Both the position numbers and the translations under genes were made by a program. From Epiperipatus broadwayi (Eukaryota; Onychophora; Udeonychophora; Euonychophora; Peripatidae): a stretch of DNA of 64,000 bases. The stretch lies in NCBI GenBank assembly GCA_028023455.1, contig JAQFVV010000183.1, positions 1,116,001 through 1,180,000 of the forward strand, in the 5' to 3' direction. The notes below the pieces were generated by a model. The model had not been told where the DNA came from. It did no database searches and saw nothing but the letters and a program-made list of their open reading frames with translations. Below, piece by piece: positions 22,443 through 35,194 of the stretch. Each line of letters begins with the position of its first letter. The first letter of the stretch is position 1.

Positions 22443-23400
22443 ATAAAGTCAATACTAGTATATTGTAAAGACCGAATTTTAAAATGTAATTAAAGAAGAT
22501 TTGAACACAGAAATTCAAGCTTCTTTCATCTATCCATTCCATCTTATGTAATCGATACACATGACCATACACATATGAAATATAAATGATCACCAATATA
22601 CATATTTTGTTCTGAACCAACACTCATCATTTGATCTAGATCACCATCTCCCACACATATATACAATCAGTGCTCAGTTTATATTAAGAAAGCAAGTCTT
22701 TGAATTTTAATGGACAAGCTTCAATTTTCTCCATTCTCCAACTCTTCAGCCATCCCTACCAATAAAAATGTGATGATTGCATGCTCAAACTCTTGTTGAT
22801 GTCAATATTGTTGTAATACTCTTCTGATGTCCTCAACATATATGACTTTAATATGTCCATTTAAAAACATAGAGGAATGGCAGAATTCAGACTGAATCTG
22901 TACTAAATCAATACTACTATATTGTATTGTAAATACCAAACATTAAGATGTATTAAAGGAGATTTAAACACATACCTTCAAGCCTTCTTTAGCTATCCAC
23001 TCCAACTTTTATAACTGATACACATTATCACACACATGTGAAAAATATAAATGAGCTCTAATATGTGTATTTACTGCTGAACCAGAACTTATTAGTTGGT
23101 CCAAATCATCATCTCCCACGCACATATATGTAATCAATGCTCAGTTTATATTAAGATAGAAAATCTTCAAACTTTAATGGAAATACTTCAATATTTTTCA
23201 TCCTCCAATTCTCAGCAATCCATATTGAAAATCTGATGATTGAATGCTCAAACACCCTTGTTGATGCCAATATTGTTGTCATACCTATGTTGACCTTAAG
23301 GCATTCCTCATATAGGTGATCTTAATATGTCCATTTAAATATGCAGAGGAATGGACAGAATTCAGGCTGAATCTGTAAATATCGAACTTTAAGGTGTCAA
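22443..23400 (-). repeat. Family A tandem dimer, reverse orientation, decayed
   Basis: Two antisense monomers share 'tttatattaag' and 'catttaaa' blocks, with ribozyme regions at about 22593-22636 and 23068-23102 (spacing near 470). In the first the core reads AUGAUGA with AAAA for GAAA. In the second it reads CUAAUAA with UAAA. Neither should cleave. Confidence 0.75.
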
Positions 23401-23690
23401 TATGGTTATGATAACAATATTGGCATCAACAAGGGTTTGAACATTTATTCATCAGATTTTCAAAGATATAGATGGCTTATAAGTGGTATGGTGGAAAAGA
23501 TTGAAGTCTGTCCATTAAAGTTTGAAGATTTGCTTAATGATCTGAACAAATTGATGAGTGCTGGTACAGCATGAAATACGTATATTGAAGATCATTTATC
23601 TTTTTTACTTGTGTGGTTATGAGTATTGGTTCTATAAGATGGAGTAGATAGCTGAAAGAAACTTGAAGGTCTGTTATTTACAACCAGTAT
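23400..23690 (+). repeat. Family A partial monomer, sense, inverted to its neighbour
   Basis: It shows the landmarks 'cattaaagtttgaagatt' and the ribozyme at about 23544-23588 (UUGAUGA for CUGAUGA, so C3 is lost; GAAA and a good stem II GUGCUG/CAGCAU remain). It forms an inverted pair with the antisense dimer to its left and abuts the LINE 3' end. Confidence 0.7.
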
Positions 23691-26600
23691 AAATGTCCTG
23701 CAGGATGAAGGTCTCTCCAAATTTAATCTAGTAACGTTGAGACCAAGATTTTCCTCTTCACAACATATCACAATACTTCCTTACTTCATCTACCTGTCTC
23801 ACATGTAATCTCTGTCTAGATTTTTAAAATCTCTTAGGAAATAATTTAAAACCATAACTGTCTAATTATCATCTCTTTAGCAATATTTTCAGCTCAGCTC
23901 TATTTCTTCCTACAATGTCAGTAACACCTGTTTGTTTTTTCACACGTTTTCATTTGTGATCTCTTTTTGTTGCATCTAACATATATCTTTCCAAACGGTA
24001 TTTACGAGATCTGGACTATTTTAATTGCTTTTCTGTTAAGTATCCAAATCTCAGTTCCATTAGTAAGAACTGGTAATTAAAGCACATCTATTTATAATCT
24101 TTCTTTTCAAACACATAGGCATAAATTTGTTTCAATATTCTACCAAAGCATACGTTTATCATTAATTTCATTCATAACATTTCCATCTGTATTAATAATC
24201 TGACATGATATTTATATTTCTAACTTCCTCTAATTCATGATTCTTCTGTATTTATCTTGGTAAATATTTTGCGTAAAAGTGAAAAGTGATAGGAATGTAT
24301 TTCTAATATTTTTCTTGTCATTTTTCTTAAATATTCTTCTAACCATCTGGTATATATTTATCATTTAAATATTTGGTAACTTTGCCAACATCTTTTTCTA
24401 TTTCTTCACCTGCTCCTTTAAATACATATTTCTAGAGTTTTTTCATTGTTCTTATATTTAATTGCATGTTCCACTTCTTTATTTAAAATTATGGGCAAAA
24501 TTATAAGATGTAGTAATAATAATAATATTGGTTATCTTTTTCTATTACTATACAATTCTTTATAAAACTCGTTCATATTTCTTGATGTCATCGTTTTCGT
24601 AAAAATTTATCTTTTCTTTCTACTGCAAAAATAACTTTTCTGTTAATATCAAAATGTTATTTTGCATTTTTGAGATCCCTATTCTACAGCTTTTCTTGTC
24701 AACTGATAATTATATTTTTATAGCACTATAAACTCAATCTGTATCATTTTATCAAGTTGTAGATATTCAATTTTTTTAAATTGATCGTTTTTAAAAGTAA
24801 TCATGGTCCTTTTCTTCATACATTTTGTTGGATCAGTAGAAAATATACTAAAATTGCTGCTCTTCATACCAGTTTTTGTTGTTACCATTTTAATGGCATA
24901 TCAGTTAACTTCTTATTTATTTTATTCAAATCTGAACAACCTTCAAAATCTTAATATTTTAAAATGGCTTGCAAGTTTTAATTTGTATTTACTGGAGTAG
25001 TTAGAAAAATAGGAATAATGGGTGTGAACACTAACTTTCACAGTAGGTTTTTTTTTTTCTAGTTTTGCATTAACACATATATATTTTACTAATCAATTAT
25101 CATTTTCTGTATTTATTCTATTAAGAACATTACAATATTTTAATGCACATTTTCTATGGTCAAAATATAACGTAATTTTACTGTATTTACATTTGTATGC
25201 TAATATGTCTATTTCACTTAGCATTTTTCTCAAAGAAAGAATTCATAATTTATAATTTTCTTTTCTTCTGCAAACCCTGAAAGTCTATGTTCTCTTTCAT
25301 TTTTAACACTATAACCAGATTTACACACAGGATTTTCATCTTTTAATCTTTTATCAATTCTAACAGTAAAGTCTCTGATGACAATTTTAAAATAATGTTT
25401 GGTCTGGTCAAAAAAATCCACATAAAGTTCTCTACTTTATCACAATGAGAATTTGTTGAGGCATAAACCTGAATTATTGGCATTTGATATTTTTCATTAA
25501 TTTAAATAATTAATTTTGCAACTCTTCTACTGTTTACTTATAAATAAACTGCACTCCATTTACTTTTCCAAGTTGTGTATCTTTGTAATAAAGTACATAT
25601 CAACGTTCTTTGTCTTTTCTTATAACTTTACAAAGTTCAACAATGACACATTTAACTTTAGGCAGTCGTTTTATGTTATGCAATCTTCCCTCATATGAAA
25701 GTGATCCATAGTTCTAGTTATCCAAATAAAAAATCATCATCAAATTGCAGCCTGGATCTGAAATCAGTGATTCTTAGCACTCTCTATCTCCAATCATCAA
25801 TATTTTTCAAAAAGCAAAGGAAACAAATCCTCTCTAAAATATAATTAAAATTGAATAACTCTACTACTCCTTGAGCTGGTCTATTATTAGATTTATATAA
25901 AGCAATATGGTGTTCAATCATGGCATTTGTTATATAAACTGATGTATTAGTATTTGTTTTTGTTTCTGTGAGTATTATTATATCATTTTTCTGTTCATGC
26001 CTATAGTTTAAAAGTTTGATTACTTTATTTAGATCCTTAATTACTCCAATATTTAAATGTCATTATTTTAATCTTCTATTCCTAAGTTTTTGATTATTAT
26101 ATATTTATAACAAGTATCCAGTTTATCTGTAAAAGCAGCATCTGTTATTATTTGTTCATTATCACTAATTTGTTGAAACATCAAGGGAAACTTTTGTTCA
26201 TTTGTTGATTTGTTTTGATTTTGTCTCAACAAGTTTTTCCCCCACATCCCTTGTTTGCATTTCTGACTTTCTAGTAGATTAAGTGGCACCTTAATGTGAT
26301 CTTTCTTATTTTTATTTTTTTTAGTTAGGTGATTTATTCTGTTATTTCTGGTATGGTCATCTTTCTGTTCATTGAGCATCTCCTTCAACTCAGGACCATC
26401 TCAGACTCATGAGACTCAAAATTTTGGACTATTATTAACTCTTTCAATTGTCTCCTCAATATTTTGTGCTTCAAAATTTGTGTCTTCTATGTCTGAGATA
26501 CTATCATGCTAGCCCAGATTTTACCATTATCCACATTTCATAAATAATTCAATAAATATTGCACGTTTCACAGCTTCCAGCACCACAATTAACTGCTATG

Positions 26601-27530
26601 GGCTTCACTCTGTTACATCTGAAACAGAGGTGATTTCTATCTTTTAATATGATAGAAATGTGCATTTTATCCTTGAATATTTTATGGGAATTTGTTCTTT
26701 TGATATCCCTTTTTTTAATTTAAGTATTATTCTCCAGACAATAGATCGAATTTTAAAATAATATTAAAATTCTGTTCCATTTTGATAACATCAACATATC
26801 TATTTATATCAGTATGTAAAAATTCTTCATTAAAACTTGGAAGGGTATGCAATATTCATCCATAAATTAGAGGATTGTCCTCTTTGGGGACATAATAAAC
26901 TTTATTCTTTGTAACTCTCAGCTAATTCTTTCAATGTTTTATCATAACACTCAATAAAAACAACCTCTTGTGGGTAAGAAAGCAATATTCTTTATGGTAT
27001 CAATTAAATTGTAATTAAGTATTTTAATATAGACATTAAAATCAGGCTTATCTAGGATATGTCTCTCATTATTATCATTTGATTGAATTATAACAGTAAA
27101 AATTTATGTGTTAAGTGGATGAATTTTCCCCCCAATCATTTAATTTCGTAAACATTTTGAAGTAATCCTATTAGAGTTTGATTTTCAGTTGACATTTAAC
27201 TCGGCAAAATTTATATGATTATTGTTTTTCTAATTCTTTATTTTTATCCTTAGTAACAATCTGTTACTTGTATTCACTTCAAGTTGTTTCGATAAATAAA
27301 ACTGATTTTCTAGTCAGGAAGTGTTGTCAGCTGAATTGTGTTTACTGGTAATTTTTCTTTTCCCGTTTAAAAGTAGACAAGTTTTTGAATTTGAATTAGT
27401 CTTTATTTCAAGTATAATCTCACTATTTTTTTGGTACCAACTAATTTGTTTTAATATTATCTGACAATTTCTGTTTTTTTTTTTTTTAGAAAAAATAATT
27501 TCAGGATTGCTTAGCATTTTTCTTAAATAT
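23690..27530 (-). pseudogene. Decayed long copy of APE-type LINE (ORF1, endonuclease, reverse transcriptase)
   Basis: On the minus strand, in order: an ORF1-like Lys/Asn-rich region (27517-26070); a zinc knuckle (26571-26633) reading CFRCNRVKPIAVNC where the His is Pro; the start of an APE endonuclease with IIILTETKTN (about 26000-25920); later endonuclease blocks around IIQVYASTNSH and RDFTVRIDK (25500-25300; the usual motif is GDFN); weak reverse transcriptase blocks ending PVLTNGTEIW (about 24060); and a tail matching the element at 11350-11650 (23905-23697). Frames are broken by many stops and shifts. In intact members ORF2 nicks DNA and copies its own RNA. The low match to the tail at 11.4 kb suggests an old copy. 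Confidence 0.75.
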
Positions 27531-29948
27531 TGTTTACCAATTTGACTGTTCCGTTTTCTGCCATTATAAACTATTTCGTTTAATCGGATTTACTTCATGT
27601 AAATCTGTTTCTAATAAAAAAAATTTCACTAGTTTTATTCACCTTATTTTCATAATTTTTTTGGCTTCTATTAGATTAAATAGAAGACTTTTACCATCTA
27701 ACTCTCAAGCTTGAGAAGTTAGTCACTTTTGAATGTATCAGTCATATATATATATATTGTAACCCCTCACACCGATCACCAACACTAACAATTACCCGTG
27801 GGCGACAATTCTATGGATCATAGAATAAACTATCAATCTAACTTTATCCTAAATTTACTCATGAGGCTCTTAATTAAAGTTTCATCTTAACTTAGCTCAG
27901 TTGAGGGATACAGAGGTGTATGAGGTGTACAATGTACATTAGATGTGGGAGAAAATATTATAATTAATAGGAATAAAACATCTATCAAGTTTTATGCTAA
28001 ATAAAATTAAATTGGTAAAATTCTACCAGCTAAAATTAACTAATTATAATCTATATTTCACCTCCTCCCATCATCCATATGCACTAAACAACCTCTACCA
28101 TATTATACAATTAAACTAATAACTAAAAAAAAAAATTTAGAAATTATAATGTATAACTAACTGGATCTAAACTCAAACTAAACCTATCATTACTAAATTT
28201 TTAATTAAACACTAATCTAATCTAATTAACTGAATTTATTATTTGATCTGAATTAAATACTAAAGATCTCAGGGAATTTGTTATATGGCATGGCTTAAAC
28301 TAAAATCTCTCTCTCAATAACTATTATTTAATATTATGAAAATAATAATACAAACTAAGCAATACCCTAACTAAATAATGGCAGTTAGACAATGAAAGAA
28401 ATCGGGTACATTTTGATTTCAATTCATCATCTAAACAATTACTAAATAATAAAACCTTTTAAGACAATCAGTAGATAATTGGCATCTCATACAGTGTTTG
28501 GATCAAGGAAATCAATATCATCATATTTGGATATTTATCATAATTAAATGAAAATACAATTATGTCACATTAAATAAAATAAATGTGTGAACATGTGTGG
28601 AAATATGAAACAACGAATGAATGTTATAAAAGAATTCTAAATACAAATTTTGAGTAATAAAATATTTATTAATCAAGCAAGAAAATAGCTAAACAAACAT
28701 TTAATCTATTTCACAATTTTCATAATAATAATAACATAATATGCTCTTGAATTTCAAAATTACACATTTATTTATCCAAACATCTGGATAGATTTGTGAA
28801 CACCTGATATTTGTAATATCAAATAATAAACCCCAAATAAAACCATATATTTTATTGTAAAGGAAATGGTTTCTTAGTTATCAGCTTCTTCTGATACCTA
28901 TAAAGCTGAAGAAATATAACCTTGTGCTCCTATTAATCCACTACAAAATTTATCTTTTGTTCAACATTTGGTTTTATAATACTTATTTATCCATCAAATT
29001 AATAAATCTAAGACAAACAACATGGATTAAATATTCTAATTATGCTATAAAATAAAATTAATATTTTGCATTTTACTTCAAATGCACAGTAAAGATAACT
29101 AAAATAAAGGGGTTTGAAACCTAAGAATAACATCAACTAGGTTTTGCAAAATGAATAAATAGCTCCATTACTTTAACACATTCTCATCAAATTATATCTT
29201 GCAAAATAACATAAAGAATTACATTAATCAATATATTCTTATAAAACCACATCTTGCAAAATAAAATAAAGAATGTCACTAATTAATATATTTTGCCCTT
29301 GCAATACTGAAATAAAGTATTCTATTACATAACTATTTTTTTTTATTTTTGCCAAAATAGAAATAACAATTCTATTCATTAAGTATGTTTTATCTTTGCC
29401 TGCTTACTTAATCAAATGATGATTGAATGATAAAATTAATGATATGAAATCTAAATGATCACTATAAAATGTTTGAAAATGATAATTAAAATTATACATT
29501 AATAATGGATTTTCCTCTTTCAAAATAACACTTTATGCATGGGTCTGTATTATGCTATGTGTCAAAGAATAAATAATTAATTTTAAACAATCCAATCAGT
29601 TTGCTTGTGAAGTTAAAATATGATCACAATACAGACAAAGTCAATGGTCAATTAAGCTTTAATTACTAACTTTGTTACAGTTGTTTTGTAAGAAAATCTA
29701 TTCTGCCTTTATTCTTCTTTTATCAATAAATTATCTGGCACTTGGCTATAGTATAAGCTGGAAAAACATTCAATAACACATGGGGATAAAAGATTTCAAC
29801 AATTCAAGTCAGATAAACATCAACACAATAACTTTCAAGTCTACTTCTGAGACTAAATAAACTGGTGGGAATAAATCTCTTCACCAAATGAACAAAGGGG
29901 ATAATATATTCAACTTCAGATACTTTAATTCATAATAAATATCATCAA
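27531..29948. other. AT-rich stretch, nothing recognised
   Basis: A sequence starting TGTAACCCCTCACACC near 27759 resembles an LTR start, but I could not find a matching end, a second LTR or internal coding. Diverged short repeats around 'ttgcaaaata' occur at 29150-29300. Confidence 0.4.
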
Positions 29949-30102
29949 AACTGGAGAATTCCATCTACTCCTATCAAAAACATTTCAATACACAGAAAAT
30001 AAATGATTACTTGATCCCATAAATAATATCACAACTGGAGGATTCCATCTACTCCTATCAAAATGTTTCAATACACAGAAAATAAGGGATTACTTGATCC
30101 CA
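29949..30102. repeat. Tandem duplication, two copies of about 84 bp
   Basis: 'ccatctactcctatcaaa' and 'caatacacagaaaata' with 'attacttgatcccat' occur at 29960-30020 and again 84 bases later. Copies are nearly identical, so this is recent. Confidence 0.85.
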
Positions 30103-32959
30103 TGCCTACTACACTAGGCAATCTACCCATGTTTAAAGATTTAAATAACAAAAAAAAGAGAGCTTACTCAATCCAATAAATACTATAAAACATTGCATAT
30201 AGCCACAAAATACTTTTCCATTCAAATATAATAAAGAACAATAATTCTCTTAATAAATCACTAATCCTTCTAAACAATTGACGATCCTCTTCCTCCAAAA
30301 CCGATTGATTATAAAACATTTGCACTTGAAATTAACATATTATAGCTAAGTTAATAATGAACACACCCATATAAGCATAATGATACACAGACCATTTAAA
30401 ATCACAGTAGCAAATAACTACTATTAAAATATTAGTTACTAACTCATAAAGATGATAAAGAATAAATATTTAATATCTGATAATATCTAGGACTTGGTAA
30501 CATTCTAATAATGGTTAAAAAAAAATAAATAAAGCAATAATTTATTGGCAAGACAAAATAATTTTTTTATATAGTGCATTTAAATTAGCACAGATCTAAA
30601 GCAAAATTGAGCTTAGATAAATAATAAAGCTGTATATTATAGATGAAATAATTATTGAAAATAATGGTTTTCTAATCTATAAAAAAAAAATATACGGTAA
30701 GATTTAATACAATGAAACTCTTTTAAAATAATTGTGTACCCCTTTCAAACTATAAATGGATTCTTCCATTTGTTTGCCACACGCGTATGTTATAATTTAA
30801 CACACGACAAAAAAAAAACTTATACTAAAATAATAACAATAATAAAAAAAATACCTTGTATGATATTTCCTTTATCATACATTTAACGAGATGTTCTAGT
30901 AGAACAAAAATATAATAATACATATAATAAACATTTCTTAAATTAGCATTAACTATCTAAAATACTAAAATACTATTAAATAATAATAAAGTTTTTTTTC
31001 TTCTTTCTTCTTAATTGAAACGAAAAGTTTATTAATAGTTTTTACACGACTTTCCTTGTCGTGTCTCCAAATGAATAATAAGGATAATAATTATAACGCA
31101 CAAGGATAAATATAGACCCAAAATGGCACATTCCTGCAGGAAAAACGAAACAATGTTACTTTTAATGTAGAATAACAGATTCAATGTTCTAGCTGTTAGC
31201 TATGAATTACTGTTGATGCTATGTATTAGGAAACTTATTAATTAGGCAATGCACATTTTACGACATATAAAGTAATATTTCATATTTCATTCCTAGAATT
31301 TAAAATGCATTCAATAAAGTGAAGACATATAAATTTATCCATTTTATAATTTATTTCTCTTATTAGTTTTTAGGAAACATGTAAATATCAATAGTCCACT
31401 CATTTGCACATTTAATTTTATATTTCCTTTAATAGGTAAAAGTAGAAATAATTATGCCACTGTTCTAATAAATATGACGATAAAATTACACAATTATTAT
31501 GTATATTTTTAAATTTTCTTTTACAATTAGCATGAAACTTATTTAATAGAGTTCTGGAAATGTTCAATAAAAGTTCACACCTTTTCCACATATATTGCAC
31601 GTTGCAATTTTTCCATTCATAATATGATTAAAACTTAAGAAATTGAATTTTAGAAAATAAACAAACATTCTTTTCCTCTTTCCCAATAAGTTTAAATTTA
31701 AATAAAATAAATTCATAATCCTATCACACATTTCCATTTTTTTAAATAGTAATAATTTAACTTGAATAATATAACATAACACTTACATGTATTTTTGAAT
31801 GGTTGAAGAATTTAAATAGTCAGCCAATGATAAGACCAATGTATCTTTAGTTTAGTTTAAGTACACATATTTTTGCAACAATAAAATATGTTACTTTCAG
31901 CTTGAATTTTGGAAGAGAAAAATTACACTATTAAACTTTGTTTAAAATTGAAACGTATTGGAAAATCTTTTAGCAGTTTAAAGTTGTAGCTGGTCTAGTA
32001 GTCAGAAGGTCAAAAGGTAGGAGTGGAGTGGAGTGGAGTAGAGTGTAGTCGTTTTTATAGATTTTTTTAAAAGACTACATCATAATTTTTCCCATCCAAT
32101 AGTTCAAGATCTGAAAATTCAAAGATCAACAGACAGAAAACCCGACTTAATTTATGCAAGAAACTTTTGTTAAAAAAAAAAAAAATAAGTGGGGAAAAAA
32201 ATCATTCTGTCTTTTAAATAAATAAAAAAAAAATATTAATATTAAATTGAGTTAAGGTTAAAATATTCTGTACTTTTAAAACAACAGAATAAAACTAATA
32301 TCAATTGTTTTAATAAATAAAATATTTTATATTATAATTATTGCTTGATAATTCATTAGTTCAATGCTCAATTAATTCACTTAAAATATAATTAAGCTGG
32401 TTTTAAATATTATTATCTATGAAATTAAATAATTAGGTATGAAATGTGATATTTAATGATTTAATGGAACATATGAATGAAAAATGAAGTTGAATAATGA
32501 TATTGACATACATGAATATTTACTAACAATGCACTCTAGATACTAAACTGATATGACTAAATGGCTATTTTAATGATGATGAGTGAAACATACTTCCCTG
32601 TTTATTCTATAAATTAAAATGTGTAAAGCAAATGAACTAGAGAATCACTCAAAACAAGTCTAACTATTTATTTGTGAACAAACAAAACAAATTAGCACCA
32701 ACTCAAGCTGAACTGACTATGTTGATAACAAGCCATCCCCTATCCTATCATTAATTATACCCTAAAGTAAGCCACTAAACATGTAATAAATTTTAAATTG
32801 CACCTATAAATACTTCTAATCATTATTTTAAATCATAAATAAAAAAATTTTAAAAGTTCATGTTATTTCATTTTTTTTTTAAAGTAATATAATATCAGAT
32901 GTTACTGATACAATAGTACACAATTATAAATAATATTTCTGGTGCCAAACCAGAAGGTC

Positions 32960-32962
<3 letters not shown>
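30103..32962. other. AT-rich stretch, nothing recognised
   Basis: Only a short GGAGT pentamer run (32018-32046) stands out. Minus-strand frames at 31418-31782 are short and without motif. Confidence 0.5.

Positions 32963-33053
<91 letters not shown>
32963..33053. repeat. (AT)n microsatellite, about 90 bp
   Basis: Pure AT dinucleotide array; cruciform-prone. Confidence 0.95.
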
Positions 33054-33054
<1 letters not shown>

Positions 33055-33056
<2 letters not shown>

Positions 33057-33250
33057 GGCAAGCTGTTAAATTAAATTTCAGGATTTATGGGATTTGAGTT
33101 AATGACATTTGCTTCCATTACATTTTTTTTAATTTAATGGCAGTTGAGGATGGTTAAGGAATTAACCGAAAGTACTTCTGCAGATTGAAAAGACTATATA
33201 TAATAGTTAATTACCACTATGTTTATTATTATTACAATAGTTTTTTAATT
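33055..33250 (-). mobile_element. Penelope-like terminal repeat relic
   Basis: The minus strand matches 2490-2700: 'ctgcagaagtactttcggtt' against 'ctgcagatgtacttttggtt', then 'ctgccattaaat', and 'aaatcccat' near the inner end. No coding tail is present. The adjoining AT array may sit at the old insertion boundary. Confidence 0.55.
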
Positions 33251-33547
33251 AATGGACATTTTATTTGTATTAAATTATACACACATATATAATACTTAAT
33301 GGATGTTCAGATGAAAATATTTAGTATGTGGAATTTTCAATTTATAATTATTTAATTAAGAAGCTCTTATTGGGACAGTAACTAATCAATGATAGCTGCC
33401 TGAGACTGAGAAATTAAATGATCAGATCAGACTAATCCTTTTTGATTGCATTAGTATTATAGTTTTATTTTATTTCTCAGTTTAGGGCAGTTAACTTTAA
33501 TTGGCTATTGTTTAAGAGCTTTCTAATTATATAATTATAAACATGAA

Positions 33548-33586
<39 letters not shown>

Positions 33587-35194
33587 AAAAAAATTGAGAC
33601 TTTATACAAGAGTTAAATTTTATAAAAGTGGGCTCTATTGTTAATAAATGTAATTACAGATGATAAACTATTGTTGAAAATGATGGAAAATAAAATATTG
33701 GTTGATGGTAGAAAGGTTGTGATTTATAAATGTAATAAAATCAATATAAAAGCCATAGACTTTAGATTATTTTGAATGTGAAGCCATCACTCTTATTCTA
33801 TAGTTTTACTGTTAAAAGGAATTGTCAGTTGTGTTTAAAATGAAGTTTCTTGTGTGTATATATTTTGTTGATCTATTTAATAAGTGAAAATATGGTTGTG
33901 ATAAAGAAAATTTGTAAATTGTTTAGTTTAATACATATTTATAATAATTAGTGGACGTATTTAAATATTGTTAGATCTTAGTGCATGTAATCATAAATTA
34001 TAAAGACTATAGAAACATCTTTAAATTTATTTATTTTTACATGAAAAATGTATTAAGATTATAATGGATATTTTGGCTAATTCTCATTGGACATTTTTTG
34101 AATTAACTATAAAGAAAATTTCTAAGAAAAATGAAAATGAATATTAAATTGAATATGAAAATGATAAATAACAACTATTTGAATAAACCTAAAACACAGC
34201 TTCTTGCTATCACAATATTGAAATTCTAACATTAATCAATACCATATAATGTCTAATGTTAATTGTGTTTTTTATATTATATACAGAAGTTATTATATAG
34301 AGAAAATTGACTGTATAAAGGAATTAGTTGTTAAGTGAAAGAAGACTCTATGATTCTGCTTTGAGGATTTAAAAAACCTGAGCAGAAGAAATCATATTGG
34401 ACAGTGTGGTGAGTTTATTAGTTTTTTATATCCAATTTTATTCTTCTTTAAAATTTTAAAAGAAATGAGAAAGATAAATCTATAATAATGCACATTCCGT
34501 ACTTTCTTGTTATTGCAGAAATTATTCATTCTGGTTTCAAAATAGGAGTCACAGAGTTGTTTTAATGTAAGGGCTTTAATCTTCAATACATTGTATCTAA
34601 CAAATGAGAATTGTAGTGCCATCTGAAGATCTTCCACTGGACAAACATGTTCAAGACATTGAGCATATATTTTACACAGAATAATGTCTGCCAGATTTAT
34701 TGATCTGGGATATTTCAATTATTGTGGTGGTCACATTTAGAATCCCATATATGTGCACTGAGAACAGTGATTTAGCCACTTCTTTGGTTCTATTGTCATA
34801 GGTAATATGGTAAACAAACATGAATGGCTGTTCAACTTACAGCTACTAGACAGTGACATAACTTTGTTGTTGTTTTTTCTCCGAGTTTAAAAAAAAACAA
34901 AACATTATGATCTTTCCTATCAGTTGCCTTATAGGACTTAACTGAAGATGAGTACTTTTTAAGGAAGAATATCTTTTTGTTTTATTGTATATTTATAATT
35001 GTGGTGGATGAAACTAAATTATAACTTCTCTTTTCAGGAAATTGTAAAATCATTAGCCATGACAGAAGTTGGTGACTGAAGGTTGCTATCAATACTCTGA
35101 TTCTAGATCCAGGCTACCATTTGCTAATGACCTTTTATTTAGCTACTCACTACTGCAGATCACTTTTGGGTAAAGAAAGATTACATGAGTTGAA
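33251..35194. other. AT-rich stretch with a short AT array, nothing else recognised
   Basis: An (AT)n run lies at 33552-33584. A minus-strand frame of 108 codons (34392-34718) has a somewhat codon-like first half but no motif and no ATG start. Confidence 0.4.

Noticed and set aside
22357-22623. 88-codon minus-strand frame
   Set aside because: It spans the end of the pogo-like element and the start of family A; a hybrid of two repeats.
27759-27800. TGTAACCCC as an LTR start
   Set aside because: No matching end, second LTR, primer site or internal coding could be found.
34392-34718. 108-codon minus-strand frame with a partly codon-like first half
   Set aside because: No ATG start, no recognisable motif, and the second half is Lys/Ile/Asn AT-driven. 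A weak acceptor-like CAG exists but there is no donor or partner.
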